A stretch of 34,755 nucleotides of DNA from Methanothermococcus sp. SCGC AD-155-C09 (GCA_019561555.1 JAHEQB010000099.1:1-34755), one strand, 5' to 3'. Shown: positions 11,655 through 21,376, numbered from the stretch's first letter. Made by a program: numbers and translations. Notes: a model not told the origin generated them from the letters alone.

Positions 11655-13070
11655 ATGGATGAAAACGTCTCTATGAAGTGTGGTTTAGAGATTCATGTTC
11701 AAGTGGATACAAAATCAAAGTTATTTTGTAGATGTCCTACAAACTATAACGAGGTACCCCCAAATACCAATATATGTCCTGTATGCATTGGGCATCCAGG
11801 AGCAAGGCCCATGCCCCCAAATAAAAAAGCCATAGATATTGCAGTCATGGTAGCCAAAATGTTAGGATGCGAGATTGTACTAAATAAAGATATTTACTTC
11901 CAAAGAAAGCACTATAGGTATCCAGATTTACCTGGGGGCTATCAGAGAACTACAGTTCCTGTGGGGGTTAATGGAAATTTCTTAGATGTGGGTATTACTG
12001 AGGTGCATCTTGAGGAGGATCCTGGACAGTATAAACCAGATTTAGGTGTTGTTGATTACAATAGAAGTGGTACCCCCCTTATTGAAATAGTCACTGAGCC
12101 AGATATGAAAACCCCTGAAGAGGCCAGGGAATTTTTAAAACAACTAATGAGGTTATTTAAGTACATTGGACATCTTAGGGGAGAGGGTACAATGAGGGCT
12201 GATGTTAATATATCTGTTAATTACAAGGGTATTCAGGGGAATAGAGTTGAAGTAAAAAATGTTAATTCCATCAAAGGGGTTTATAAAGTCTTAAAATATG
12301 AGTATATAAGACAGAAAAACATTTTACGAAGGGGAGGAGAAATTAAGAGGGAAACACGAGCATACATGGAGTCTCAGATGATTACAAAGGCCATGAGATC
12401 AAAGGAAACTGCAGATGACTATAGATATATACCAGATCCAGATATTCAACCTATAGTATTGGATAGCAATTGGGTAGAGGAAGTGGAATCCAAAATGCCT
12501 GAAACCCCAATGGAAAAGGAAAAGAGATTTATGGAAGAGTACGGTATAAAAGAAGGGGATGCAAAGGTTCTTGTTTCTGATTTGGCCCTTGCCGAGGTTT
12601 TTGAGAAGGTTGTCCATGAGTTAGGAGTGGATGAGAAAAACATAAACCTTGCAGTAACTTGGATAAGGAACGAGTTAAGGAGGGTTTTAGCCTATAATAA
12701 AATAGACTTTTTTGAAAGTAATCTAAAATCTGAACATTTAACAGAACTTATAAAGTTAATAATAGATAATACCATAAGCCAGAAGATAGGTAAAAGGGTT
12801 ATTGAAATAATGGTGGAAAATAGGGGGAAAAAGACTCCAAAGGAGATCATAGAAGAATTGGGATTAACAGTAATTACCAATGATGATGTACTTATAAATG
12901 CCTGTGAGGAGGCCATAAAAAATAATCCCAAGGCTGTTGAAGATTATCTAAATGGAAATAAGGTAGCCTTAAACTTCTTAATGGGCCAAGTTATGAAATT
13001 AACAAGGGGGCGAGCAGAACCTAAGAAGGTTGTAGAGATTTTAAAGGAAAAATTAAAGGACTATAGTTAG
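11655..13070 (+). CDS. gatB: aspartyl/glutamyl-tRNA amidotransferase subunit B
   Basis: GLEIHVQVDTKSKLFCRCPTNY, PNTNICPVCIGHPGARP, KHYRYPDLPGGYQ, GTPLIEIVTEPDM. Confidence 0.96.
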   Translation: MDENVSMKCGLEIHVQVDTKSKLFCRCPTNYNEVPPNTNICPVCIGHPGARPMPPNKKAIDIAVMVAKMLGCEIVLNKDIYFQRKHYRYPDLPGGYQRTTVPVGVNGNFLDVGITEVHLEEDPGQYKPDLGVVDYNRSGTPLIEIVTEPDMKTPEEAREFLKQLMRLFKYIGHLRGEGTMRADVNISVNYKGIQGNRVEVKNVNSIKGVYKVLKYEYIRQKNILRRGGEIKRETRAYMESQMITKAMRSKETADDYRYIPDPDIQPIVLDSNWVEEVESKMPETPMEKEKRFMEEYGIKEGDAKVLVSDLALAEVFEKVVHELGVDEKNINLAVTWIRNELRRVLAYNKIDFFESNLKSEHLTELIKLIIDNTISQKIGKRVIEIMVENRGKKTPKEIIEELGLTVITNDDVLINACEEAIKNNPKAVEDYLNGNKVALNFLMGQVMKLTRGRAEPKKVVEILKEKLKDYS

Positions 13071-13278
13071 ACGCATAAACTTAACTTATAATTCAATATA
13101 ACAATGAAAATAATAAAAAAGATAATATTAATAGAGAGAAATACTTGTAAATTCATTCATATATTACTTTAGTTTTACTATATATTTTTTTAAAATCATA
13201 ATTAGATTTTAAAACCCACTTAAAGATAAATGGTTAAAAAAATATAATATCAACATAAAAAAGTATTTTTATAATATA

Positions 13279-13470
13279 CTATTTTTTAAAATTTTTAAAC
13301 CTACTTAAACGTTCATTGATTTTATCCAATTCCTCTCTAGTAAGTCTTGTAGATTGCTTAACATGTTCCAACTCCTTTTTTAATTGTATTACTTTTATAA
13401 AGAGTACAATATTTATTATAAGGCTAATAACGGCTATTACAATAGCAATAGTGCTAATAAATGAATCCAT
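13279..13470 (-). CDS. small single-TM coiled-coil protein
   Basis: 63 aa: N-terminal TM (IAIVIAVISLIINIVLFI) then charged helix; starts 3 nt after the minD ORF ends. Confidence 0.65.
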   Translation of the reverse strand: MDSFISTIAIVIAVISLIINIVLFIKVIQLKKELEHVKQSTRLTREELDKINERLSRFKNFKK

Positions 13471-13472
13471 TT

Positions 13473-14252
13473 TTATCTACCCCCAAATAATCCTTTAATG
13501 AATTTTTTAATAAATGATTCTCGTTCAACTTTTTTAGGTTGGTATTTCTTACCAATTAACTTTGCTGCAATTTTCATAATTGCCTCTGCAGCAATAGAAT
13601 CTGGATATTTCAATACAATAGGCTCTCCAAATGCAGCACATCTCTTAACATAAGGATCCTCTGGAATAACTCCTAATATTGGGACTTCTAATATTGTCTC
13701 AATTGCACTGGAACTTAACTCTGAGTCTTCTATGGTTGTTCTATTTATTATGGCTCCTAAAATATTAGTATCAAACTTTTTCGCTATGGCTATAACCTTT
13801 AAGGCATCAGATATGGAGGATATTTCAGGATTAACTACCAATATTAAATGCTCAGCAGTGGACATTGCTGTTAATGCCTCCTTCCCAATCCCTGCAGGGC
13901 AATCTATTATAATAATTTCTGCCATATCATGTAGTTTTAATAGGACCTCTTCCAATTTTTCTGGCCTGGCTTTTCTAAATGCATCTAAGGATATACCTGC
14001 AGGTACTATCTTTACCCCCGCAGGACCTTCGTATATGGCCTTTTCTATGGGGGCATTTCCTGCAAGAACATCATTTAATGTTACTGATTTTCCATCTAAG
14101 CCCATAACCAATTCTAAATTGGCCATGGCTATATCTGCATCTAAAACTATAACTTCTTTTCCAAGTTTTGATAGGGCCACGGCTAAGTTGGCTGAAATAG
14201 TAGTTTTACCTGTACCACCTTTACCCGATGCAATTGCAATGGATATTGCCAT
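13473..14252 (-). CDS. minD: MinD/ParA-family ATPase
   Basis: ASGKGGTGKTTISANLAVAL deviant Walker A; VLDADIAMANLELVMGL; IIIDCPAGIG. Confidence 0.92.
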   Translation of the reverse strand: MAISIAIASGKGGTGKTTISANLAVALSKLGKEVIVLDADIAMANLELVMGLDGKSVTLNDVLAGNAPIEKAIYEGPAGVKIVPAGISLDAFRKARPEKLEEVLLKLHDMAEIIIIDCPAGIGKEALTAMSTAEHLILVVNPEISSISDALKVIAIAKKFDTNILGAIINRTTIEDSELSSSAIETILEVPILGVIPEDPYVKRCAAFGEPIVLKYPDSIAAEAIMKIAAKLIGKKYQPKKVERESFIKKFIKGLFGGR

Positions 14253-14328
14253 TATTTTTCACCCATTATTTGCTATATTTTTATTTTATTTGATATATAT
14301 CCATTCATTTTTTTATTCCATATTTTAT

Positions 14329-15750
14329 TTATATACTATTACAATTATACCTACTAACTTGATTATTTAATAAAACATTTTCTAATTTTTCAATTGCATT
14401 AACAATATCTTTTCTTTTAACTCCTATTGAAGCATTTATAACAATATAATTATAGGGATATTCTCCCAAGTAACAGGTGGAGAATTTATCAGAGGATCTC
14501 ACTCCCCTTGGTCCAGTAATTCTTAAACTATACAATTTTCCTGCAATTTTTACAGGATCTGAATTTATGGCAATAGATAGAGATATTGGATTATTAATAT
14601 TTAAAACTTTACCTCCTATTTTTTCTGCCAAGTTATTGAGAAGTACATCTAAAAGATTTCTACATTCTATTTGTTGTTCCATAAGTTTTAAATACTTATC
14701 CATTCCCAAGGATAGTAATGATATCAATATATTTACAATAGGTGTTGCACAGGCTCTTCCAGGATAACTAAGGGATACTTCCCTTAGGAATTCCCTGTCC
14801 TTGGAATATATTATACTACCCCCTATTGGAGTTAATAATGTTTTATCTGAGGAACTTACAATGGCATCAACCCTGTATTTTAATGCCTTATTTAATTTAT
14901 TAATATAGTACTTATTTTGCAGGGCATAGGCTCCATTTATAATATGGGGTACATTGTACTCCTTACATATCTTTGCTATTCTTTCAATATCATCACCTTC
15001 CCTTGGGGGGAAAAATGTAAGGGTACTTAAAATACAGGGGTTATTTTTACATTCTATTTCATGAATTAGGGCATCCTCTATATCCTCCACATCTACTTTA
15101 AGGGCATCTCCATATAACTTAGTTTCAACTAATCTCATTTTAAACCCTGAAAAAAATACGGCCTTTATTGGACTTTTATGGGCTGCATAGGGATATATCA
15201 CTACATTGGATTGATATTTCTTTCTTATGGCATTTAAACATAAGGATAGGGACATTCCTGTTGCCACAGGAACTGCAATTGAATAAACCTTTAAACCTAA
15301 GCCATTTAAAAAACTTGTTAATAGATTATTTGTTAAACTATACATAACACTTGCTCCAGGGGCCTTAGGTTGTGGATCTATTAAATTGCCACTTCTTCCA
15401 ACTCCATGACAAAAACCAGAAACTAATTCCTCTTGAATTTTTGAGGCATATCGTCCTTCTCTCTCTCCAATCCTTATAACCTTAGGGTCCTTATCAGTAT
15501 CCATAAGTGAAAGAAACTTTAAAAACAATTTTATTTTATCGTCAGATATGCCCTTTTTTGGCACTTTTCTATGGTTTAAAATTTCCTCAATGTATTCAAA
15601 ATTATCCTTTAATATTATTAATCCCCTATCCTCCATGTTCTTGGGAATCATTCCAGTTATATTCATTTTAAACATAATTTCACTTATTTTCTTATTGGAC
15701 AGTGTGTTTAAAAATTTATAATCAATTATATAATTTAAATTTAAATCCAT
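14329..15750 (-). CDS. spcS: O-phosphoseryl-tRNA(Sec) selenium transferase (SepSecS)
   Basis: GREGRYASKIQEE-like segment, FCHGVGRSGNLIDPQPKAPGASVMYSLTN, VVIYPYAAHKSPIKAV, VSSSDKTLLTPIGGSII (PLP Lys). Confidence 0.88.
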   Translation of the reverse strand: MDLNLNYIIDYKFLNTLSNKKISEIMFKMNITGMIPKNMEDRGLIILKDNFEYIEEILNHRKVPKKGISDDKIKLFLKFLSLMDTDKDPKVIRIGEREGRYASKIQEELVSGFCHGVGRSGNLIDPQPKAPGASVMYSLTNNLLTSFLNGLGLKVYSIAVPVATGMSLSLCLNAIRKKYQSNVVIYPYAAHKSPIKAVFFSGFKMRLVETKLYGDALKVDVEDIEDALIHEIECKNNPCILSTLTFFPPREGDDIERIAKICKEYNVPHIINGAYALQNKYYINKLNKALKYRVDAIVSSSDKTLLTPIGGSIIYSKDREFLREVSLSYPGRACATPIVNILISLLSLGMDKYLKLMEQQIECRNLLDVLLNNLAEKIGGKVLNINNPISLSIAINSDPVKIAGKLYSLRITGPRGVRSSDKFSTCYLGEYPYNYIVINASIGVKRKDIVNAIEKLENVLLNNQVSRYNCNSI

Positions 15751-15819
15751 AATATAAAAATAGAGGTATTCAATAATAAAAAATAATAAAAAATAATAAA
15801 AGAAATATTTTAAGTCCTA

Positions 15820-15960
15820 CCTTAGCCTGAGTATGATATTTTCATAATATATCCTGTTAAGGATTTCTATCTGCTTTCCCGGTGCTTAGGAGCACCTAAG
15901 GAGATAACAATAGAAATTTCTATTTTTTTTAATGTATTTATTTTTTTTAAGAAATTTTAA
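15820..15960 (+). repeat. dispersed intergenic repeat, copy R4
   Basis: CCCGGTGCTTAGGAGCACCTAAGGAG...AGAAATTTCTATTTTTTTTAATGTATTTA; inner hairpin CTTAGG-AGCA-CCTAAG at 15885-15900. Confidence 0.7.
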
Positions 15961-16253
15961 AATATTATATTTTATTTTTTATCTTGATATTTTTATTTTT
16001 TTATTTTGTTTATATATTTTTTATATATTTATAATAATTATTATTTTTTTACAAAATTCTTAATGAAAATTAAGTTTTTTTATATAATTATTTTTTTTAG
16101 ACTATAAAAAAGACATTAAAAAATATTTTAATTAATATTTTAATATAATTACTATTTTTTTCTTTATTTTATAAGTAAATAGCATATCTTTCAATTTATC
16201 AAATCTCCCTTTAACTTAGAACCTTCTATTATATGGTGACAATCCATTAGATA

Positions 16254-17279
16254 TCATTTCATAAATAATCTTTTCATACTTCTTTCAATAGCGCCCTCTG
16301 CTGCTTTTTCTCCAATAATGGTTCTAAGTTCATTTACAAGGGCCTGAGAGGCTACAATTGTTGTTGGGTTTACCTTAGAATTTTTAGATTTTTCAACTAT
16401 TTTATCATCCAAATTACTTAAAATATCCAGGGCTACATCCAATCCCTTTTGATCCTCCAACAGACGCATGGATGAGGCACTCTTTATAACCAATTCCACA
16501 TTAAGGGCCTTTAAAAGGCCATAAACACCTGAAGTCTCCACAATTGAAGACATTGTTTGAAGTGTCATGGCTATCTGCTGCTCTACCATTTTCTTAGGTG
16601 CTCCTATAACTTCCCTACTAACAGTGTAATACTCTAAAACACCTGCTAATGCCACAGCAGTTGTAAGAACTCCCATATCTGAAACAGTAGGTACTACATC
16701 AATAGGAACTACATAGGCCTTCTTATTAACACTCTCTGCTAATTCAACACATTTTTTCATCTGTTCCTCAGTAATGTATTCCCTTCCATCAAGGGCAGTA
16801 CCTCCTATAACATAGTGATTATGTTGAGGAGTGCCAGGCACTGCAGCAGGCTGCATTGAGGAAATACCCACATCCTTTCTCTCCCTAAGTTCATATTTAA
16901 GACTTATATAAAGGACACTAGGGGAGGCAGTACAGGTGGTTAAAATAACCCCATCCTTTGGAAGATATGTAATTATACTATTAGCAACGCTTGTAGTGAC
17001 ACATCCAAAGGGTGTAAAAAGTATATGCAACTCTCCATGCTTTGCAGCCTCCATATCATTGTTAGTAATCTTAACTCCTGAACTTTCAACTTTTTCCCAC
17101 ATTTCATCAGTTAATTTATTTCTATCTGGTTCTGAAAGTATAACATCATGTCCTGCCTCAGCAAATTCCATTGCCATTCTACTTCCACCGTAGGGTGGCT
17201 CCCCTCCAAAAAGTTCTGGAAGTTTAAGTTTGTTAACATATAAGTTCTGATTTCCTGCTCCGTAGACTGAAACCTTCAT
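16254..17279 (-). CDS. HmdII-type methylene-H4MPT dehydrogenase ([Fe]-hydrogenase) paralog, copy 1
   Basis: MKVSVYGAGNQNLYVNKLKLPELFGGEPPYGGSRMAMEFAEAGHDV; TTCTASP Cys retained; SSMQPAAVPGTPQHNHYVIGG. Confidence 0.92.
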   Translation of the reverse strand: MKVSVYGAGNQNLYVNKLKLPELFGGEPPYGGSRMAMEFAEAGHDVILSEPDRNKLTDEMWEKVESSGVKITNNDMEAAKHGELHILFTPFGCVTTSVANSIITYLPKDGVILTTCTASPSVLYISLKYELRERKDVGISSMQPAAVPGTPQHNHYVIGGTALDGREYITEEQMKKCVELAESVNKKAYVVPIDVVPTVSDMGVLTTAVALAGVLEYYTVSREVIGAPKKMVEQQIAMTLQTMSSIVETSGVYGLLKALNVELVIKSASSMRLLEDQKGLDVALDILSNLDDKIVEKSKNSKVNPTTIVASQALVNELRTIIGEKAAEGAIERSMKRLFMK

Positions 17280-17530
17280 AAATTCACCAATGGTATCTGA
17301 TGATGGCTTACAGTATTTTATGATAGTTATATATAAATTGTATACTTCCCTTAGTATTTAATAATTACTATACGGAACTATCAATAGCATCTATCTATTT
17401 TTCTTTTATAGATTCTGAAAACTTTTAATTAAAAAATTTACTTTTATTTATTTTAATTAAAAAATAATAAAAAAAACTAAAAAAATAACTTTAAAAAAAT
17501 TTAAGAATTTATTAATTATGTATTATAATT

Positions 17531-18559
17531 CTACTCATTCATAAAGAGTTTTCTCATACTTCTTTTAATGGCTCCATCTGCTGCTCTATCCCCCATAATG
17601 ACTCTAAGTTCATTTACAAGTCTCTGAGGGGCTACAGGTGTTGTTGGGTTTACCTTGGCATTCTTAACCCTTTCCATTAATTCCTCGTCAATATTCTTTA
17701 ATCTCTCCAATGCTGCTTTTGAGGTTTTCTGATCCTCCGTAAGACATATAAATGAGGTACTCTTTCTAATCAATTCCACATCAAGGGCCTTTAAGAGGCC
17801 AGAAATTCCTGAAGTCTCCACAAGGGAGGCTAATGTTTGGAGTGCCATAAGTATATCCAATTCTATTACCTCTTCAGGGATATCCATAACCTTTCTACCA
17901 ATGGTGTAATAGTCCAATATACCTGCCAACGCCACGGCAGTTACTAAAGAGGATCCCATATTTCCAGTGGGGCATATTGCACCTATGGGAACTATATAAG
18001 TCTTCTTATTAACACTCTCTGCAAGTTGGATACACTTTTTCAATTGCTCCTCAGTAATGTAGTCCTTTCCCTCAAGAGAGGTGCCCCCTATAATATAATA
18101 AGTATGTTGAGGGGTACCGGGAATTGCAGTAGGATGTACTGAAGAGATACCAACATCACTTCTCTCCTTAAATTTATATTTGAGATAGTGATATGGGACA
18201 AGTGGGCAGATATTATAGGTAGTTAGAATTATGGCATCCTTTGGAAGATGTGGAAGTATATTCTTAATAATCTCTAGAATACGATCTCTGGGTGTAAAGA
18301 ATATATGGACCTCTCCGTGCTTAGCAGCCTCTATGTCATCGTTGGTAACTTTAACCCCAGATTCTTCAACTTTTTTCCACATTTCATCAGTTAATGCATT
18401 TCTATCTGGTTCTGAAAGTATAACATCATGTCCTGCCTGGGCAAATTCCATTGCCACCCTACTTCCCCCGTAGGGAGGTTCTCCTCCAAAAAGTTCTGGT
18501 GCTTTAATTTTGTTAATATATAGGTTCTGATTCCCTGCTCCGTAGACTGAAACCTTCAT
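17531..18559 (-). CDS. HmdII-type [Fe]-hydrogenase paralog, copy 2
   Basis: Same family as copy 1; TTYNICP instead of TTCTASP at the cofactor-ligand position. Confidence 0.92.
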   Translation of the reverse strand: MKVSVYGAGNQNLYINKIKAPELFGGEPPYGGSRVAMEFAQAGHDVILSEPDRNALTDEMWKKVEESGVKVTNDDIEAAKHGEVHIFFTPRDRILEIIKNILPHLPKDAIILTTYNICPLVPYHYLKYKFKERSDVGISSVHPTAIPGTPQHTYYIIGGTSLEGKDYITEEQLKKCIQLAESVNKKTYIVPIGAICPTGNMGSSLVTAVALAGILDYYTIGRKVMDIPEEVIELDILMALQTLASLVETSGISGLLKALDVELIRKSTSFICLTEDQKTSKAALERLKNIDEELMERVKNAKVNPTTPVAPQRLVNELRVIMGDRAADGAIKRSMRKLFMNE

Positions 18560-18810
18560 AAATTCACCAATAACACTTGATAATGACTTTTCAGTATTTT
18601 AGATGGTTATTTACTATACGTAATAACCCTTAGTATTTAATGATTACTATACAGAACTATCAATAGCCCCTATCTATTTTTTTTATAGATTTAGAAAAAC
18701 TTAATTAAAAAATATATTATTTTAATTTAATTAAAAATTAATAAAAAAATAAAATAATAATTTTAATTGTTTAAATAATTTGTTAATTGTAGTATAATTT
18801 TTATAGGTCG

Positions 18811-19836
18811 CTAATGGCTCATAAAGAGTTTTTTCATACTTCTTTTAATGGCACCATCTGCTGCTTTACCTCCAATAATAGTTCTAAGTTCATTTATAAG
18901 TGACTGGGAGGCCACAAGTGTTGTTGGATTTACCTTAGCATTTTTAGATTTTTCCAATATTCCATTATTTAGATTACTTAAAATATCCAAGGCCGCCTTT
19001 AATTCTTTCTGCTCCTCCATTAGATACATGGAGGAGGCACTATTCACTAGTAGTTCCATATCAATGGTTTTTAAAAGGCCATCTACATCTGAAGTTTCCA
19101 CAATAGAGGCCAATGTTTGAAGTGATGCAACTATCTGTTGCTTTATCATTTTTTTAGGTGCATTTATAACCTCCCTACCAACAGTGTAATAGTCTAAGAT
19201 ACCTGCCAATGCCACAGCAGTTATTAGAACTCCCATATCTGAAATAGCAGGTACTATATCAATAGGAACTACATAGGCCTTCTTATTAACACTCTCGGCT
19301 AATTCAATACATTTTTTCATCTGCTCCTTAGTAATGTACTCCTTTCCATCAAGGGCAGCGCCTCCTATAACATAGTGATTATGTTGAAGGGTACCTGGAA
19401 CTGTAGCTGGGTGCATAGATGAGATACCTATATCACCTCTCTTCTTAAGTTCAGATCTAAGGGACTCATATAAAAGTATGGGAAAAACAGTGCAAGTGGT
19501 TAGAATTACAGCATCCTTTGGTAAATATGGAAGTATGTTCTTGGCTATACTTTTAGTATGGCCATAGGGTGTAAAAAGTATATGAACTTCCCCATGCTTA
19601 GCAGATTCTATATCATCGTTAATAACTTTAACCCCAGATTCTTCAACCTTCCCCCACATTTCATCAGTTAGTTTATTTTTATCTGGTTCTGCAAGTATAA
19701 CATCATGTCCTGCCTGGGCAAACTCCATTGCCATTCTACTTCCGCCGTAGGGTGGCTCCCCTCCATAGAGTTCTGGTACTTTAAGTTTATTAATATACAA
19801 ATCTTGATTCCCTGCTCCGTAGACTGAAACTTTTAT
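18811..19836 (-). CDS. HmdII-type [Fe]-hydrogenase paralog, copy 3 (ORF extended upstream to an ATA codon at 19836)
   Basis: ORF track starts at TTG 19800. The 12 codons upstream encode the conserved IKVSVYGAGNQD preceded by GGTGAAATT, with an in-frame TAG 7 codons upstream and no ATG. Confidence 0.85.
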   Translation of the reverse strand: MKVSVYGAGNQDLYINKLKVPELYGGEPPYGGSRMAMEFAQAGHDVILAEPDKNKLTDEMWGKVEESGVKVINDDIESAKHGEVHILFTPYGHTKSIAKNILPYLPKDAVILTTCTVFPILLYESLRSELKKRGDIGISSMHPATVPGTLQHNHYVIGGAALDGKEYITKEQMKKCIELAESVNKKAYVVPIDIVPAISDMGVLITAVALAGILDYYTVGREVINAPKKMIKQQIVASLQTLASIVETSDVDGLLKTIDMELLVNSASSMYLMEEQKELKAALDILSNLNNGILEKSKNAKVNPTTLVASQSLINELRTIIGGKAADGAIKRSMKKLFMSH

Positions 19837-20144
19837 AATTTCACCCCTGAATATCTAATGGTTTTATATTGTTCAAATTATATGTAATTATATACTCCTT
19901 AAGGTATTTAATATTTACTATGATAGAACTATTAACGGTAACCATATAAAAATATATTTATTTTATAAATTCCAAAAACCTTAATTAAAAAAAATATTAC
20001 TTTAATTATAATCATAAAAATAATAACTATTAAAAAATTATTAATCTAAAAAAATAAAAAATAATTAAATAAAAATAGATAATTTAATATTTAAAAAATA
20101 CCTAAAAAAAAGTAAATGTATAAAGAGGAGTCTTGTCATTACTA

Positions 20145-21170
20145 TTACCCCATAAAGAGTTTTTTTATACTTCTTTTAATGGCACCCTCTGCAGCCTCAC
20201 CACCAATAATATTTCTAAGTTCATTTACAAGGGCCTGGGAGGCTACAAGTGTTGTTGGATTTACCTTGGCATTTTTAGATTTTTCTATTAATTTATCATT
20301 TAGATTACTTAAAATATCCAAGGCTGCCTTTAATTCTTTCTGCTCCTCCTTTAGATACATAAAGGAGGCACTCTTTATAATTAATTCCACATCAAGGGCC
20401 TTTAAAAGGCCAGGAATTCCTGAGGTCTCTACAATAGAGGCCAATGTTTGAAGTGCCATGACTACTTCCCGCTCAATTACATTTTCAGGGGATTTCATAA
20501 CTTCAGTACCAATGGTGTAATAGTCCAATATACCTGCCAACGCCACGGCAGTTACTAAAGAGGATCCCTTATTTCCAGTGGGGCATATTGCACCTATGGG
20601 AACTACATGGGCCTTTTTATTAACACTCTCTGCCAGTTGGATACATTTTTTCAATTGTTCCTTAGTAATATATTCCCTTCCCTCAAGGGAGGTGCCCCCT
20701 ATTATGTAGTAGGTATGTTGAGGAGTACCTGGGTATACACCTGGGTGCATTGAGGAAATACCAATATCACTTCTTTCCTTAAATTTATATTTGAGATGGT
20801 GATAGGGAACAACTGGGCAGATATTACATGTTGTTAGAATTATGGCATCCTTTGGAAGATGGGAAAGTATATTTTTAACAACCTCTAGGGTATAGTCAGT
20901 GGGAGTATATAGTATATGCAACTCTCCATGCTTTGCAGCCTCTATGTCATTGTTGGTGATTTTTACCCCGGATTCTTCAACCTTCTTCCACATCTCCTCA
21001 GTTAATATATTTCTATGGGGTTCTGAAAGTATTACATCATGTCCTGCCTGGGCAAACTCCATAGCCATTCTACTTCCGCCGTAGGGTGGTTCTCCACCGT
21101 AGAGTTCTGGTACTTTAAGTTTATTAATATAAAAATCTTGATTTCCTGCTCCATATATTGAAATTTTTAT
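20145..21170 (-). CDS. HmdII-type [Fe]-hydrogenase paralog, copy 4 (ORF extended upstream to an ATA codon at 21170)
   Basis: ORF track starts at internal ATG 21068. The 34 codons upstream encode the conserved IKISIYGAGNQDFYINKLKVPELYGGEPPYGGSR; GGTGAAACT precedes; in-frame TAA 4 codons upstream. Confidence 0.85.
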   Translation of the reverse strand: MKISIYGAGNQDFYINKLKVPELYGGEPPYGGSRMAMEFAQAGHDVILSEPHRNILTEEMWKKVEESGVKITNNDIEAAKHGELHILYTPTDYTLEVVKNILSHLPKDAIILTTCNICPVVPYHHLKYKFKERSDIGISSMHPGVYPGTPQHTYYIIGGTSLEGREYITKEQLKKCIQLAESVNKKAHVVPIGAICPTGNKGSSLVTAVALAGILDYYTIGTEVMKSPENVIEREVVMALQTLASIVETSGIPGLLKALDVELIIKSASFMYLKEEQKELKAALDILSNLNDKLIEKSKNAKVNPTTLVASQALVNELRNIIGGEAAEGAIKRSIKKLFMG

Positions 21171-21376
21171 AGTTTCACCTTAAATATTCATTTTAGGGAT
21201 AGAGCATTTAAATTCTTAATGATGGATGAATATTATTTAAATATTTATTGATAGTAATTATAGTTTAATTTACAAGTGTTAAATATATACTAATATTTAA
21301 TAGTTATTATTTTTATAATTAATATTAGAAATATATAGATATATCAATATTAATTGAAATAAATAAAAAAATATTA

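Noticed and set aside
13732-14370. 212-aa ORF antisense to minD/spcS
   Set aside because: Opposite two confidently assigned genes; low-complexity hydrophobic tail.
14329-15750. Selenocysteine-encoding UGA in the neighbouring hmdII genes, prompted by adjacent SepSecS
   Set aside because: All four hmdII frames are open with no internal TGA at the Cys position and I saw no SECIS-like element.
16254-21170. Canonical catalytic Hmd
   Set aside because: Position 14 is Tyr, not His, in all four copies and the framework matches HmdII; H2-forming activity should not be assumed.
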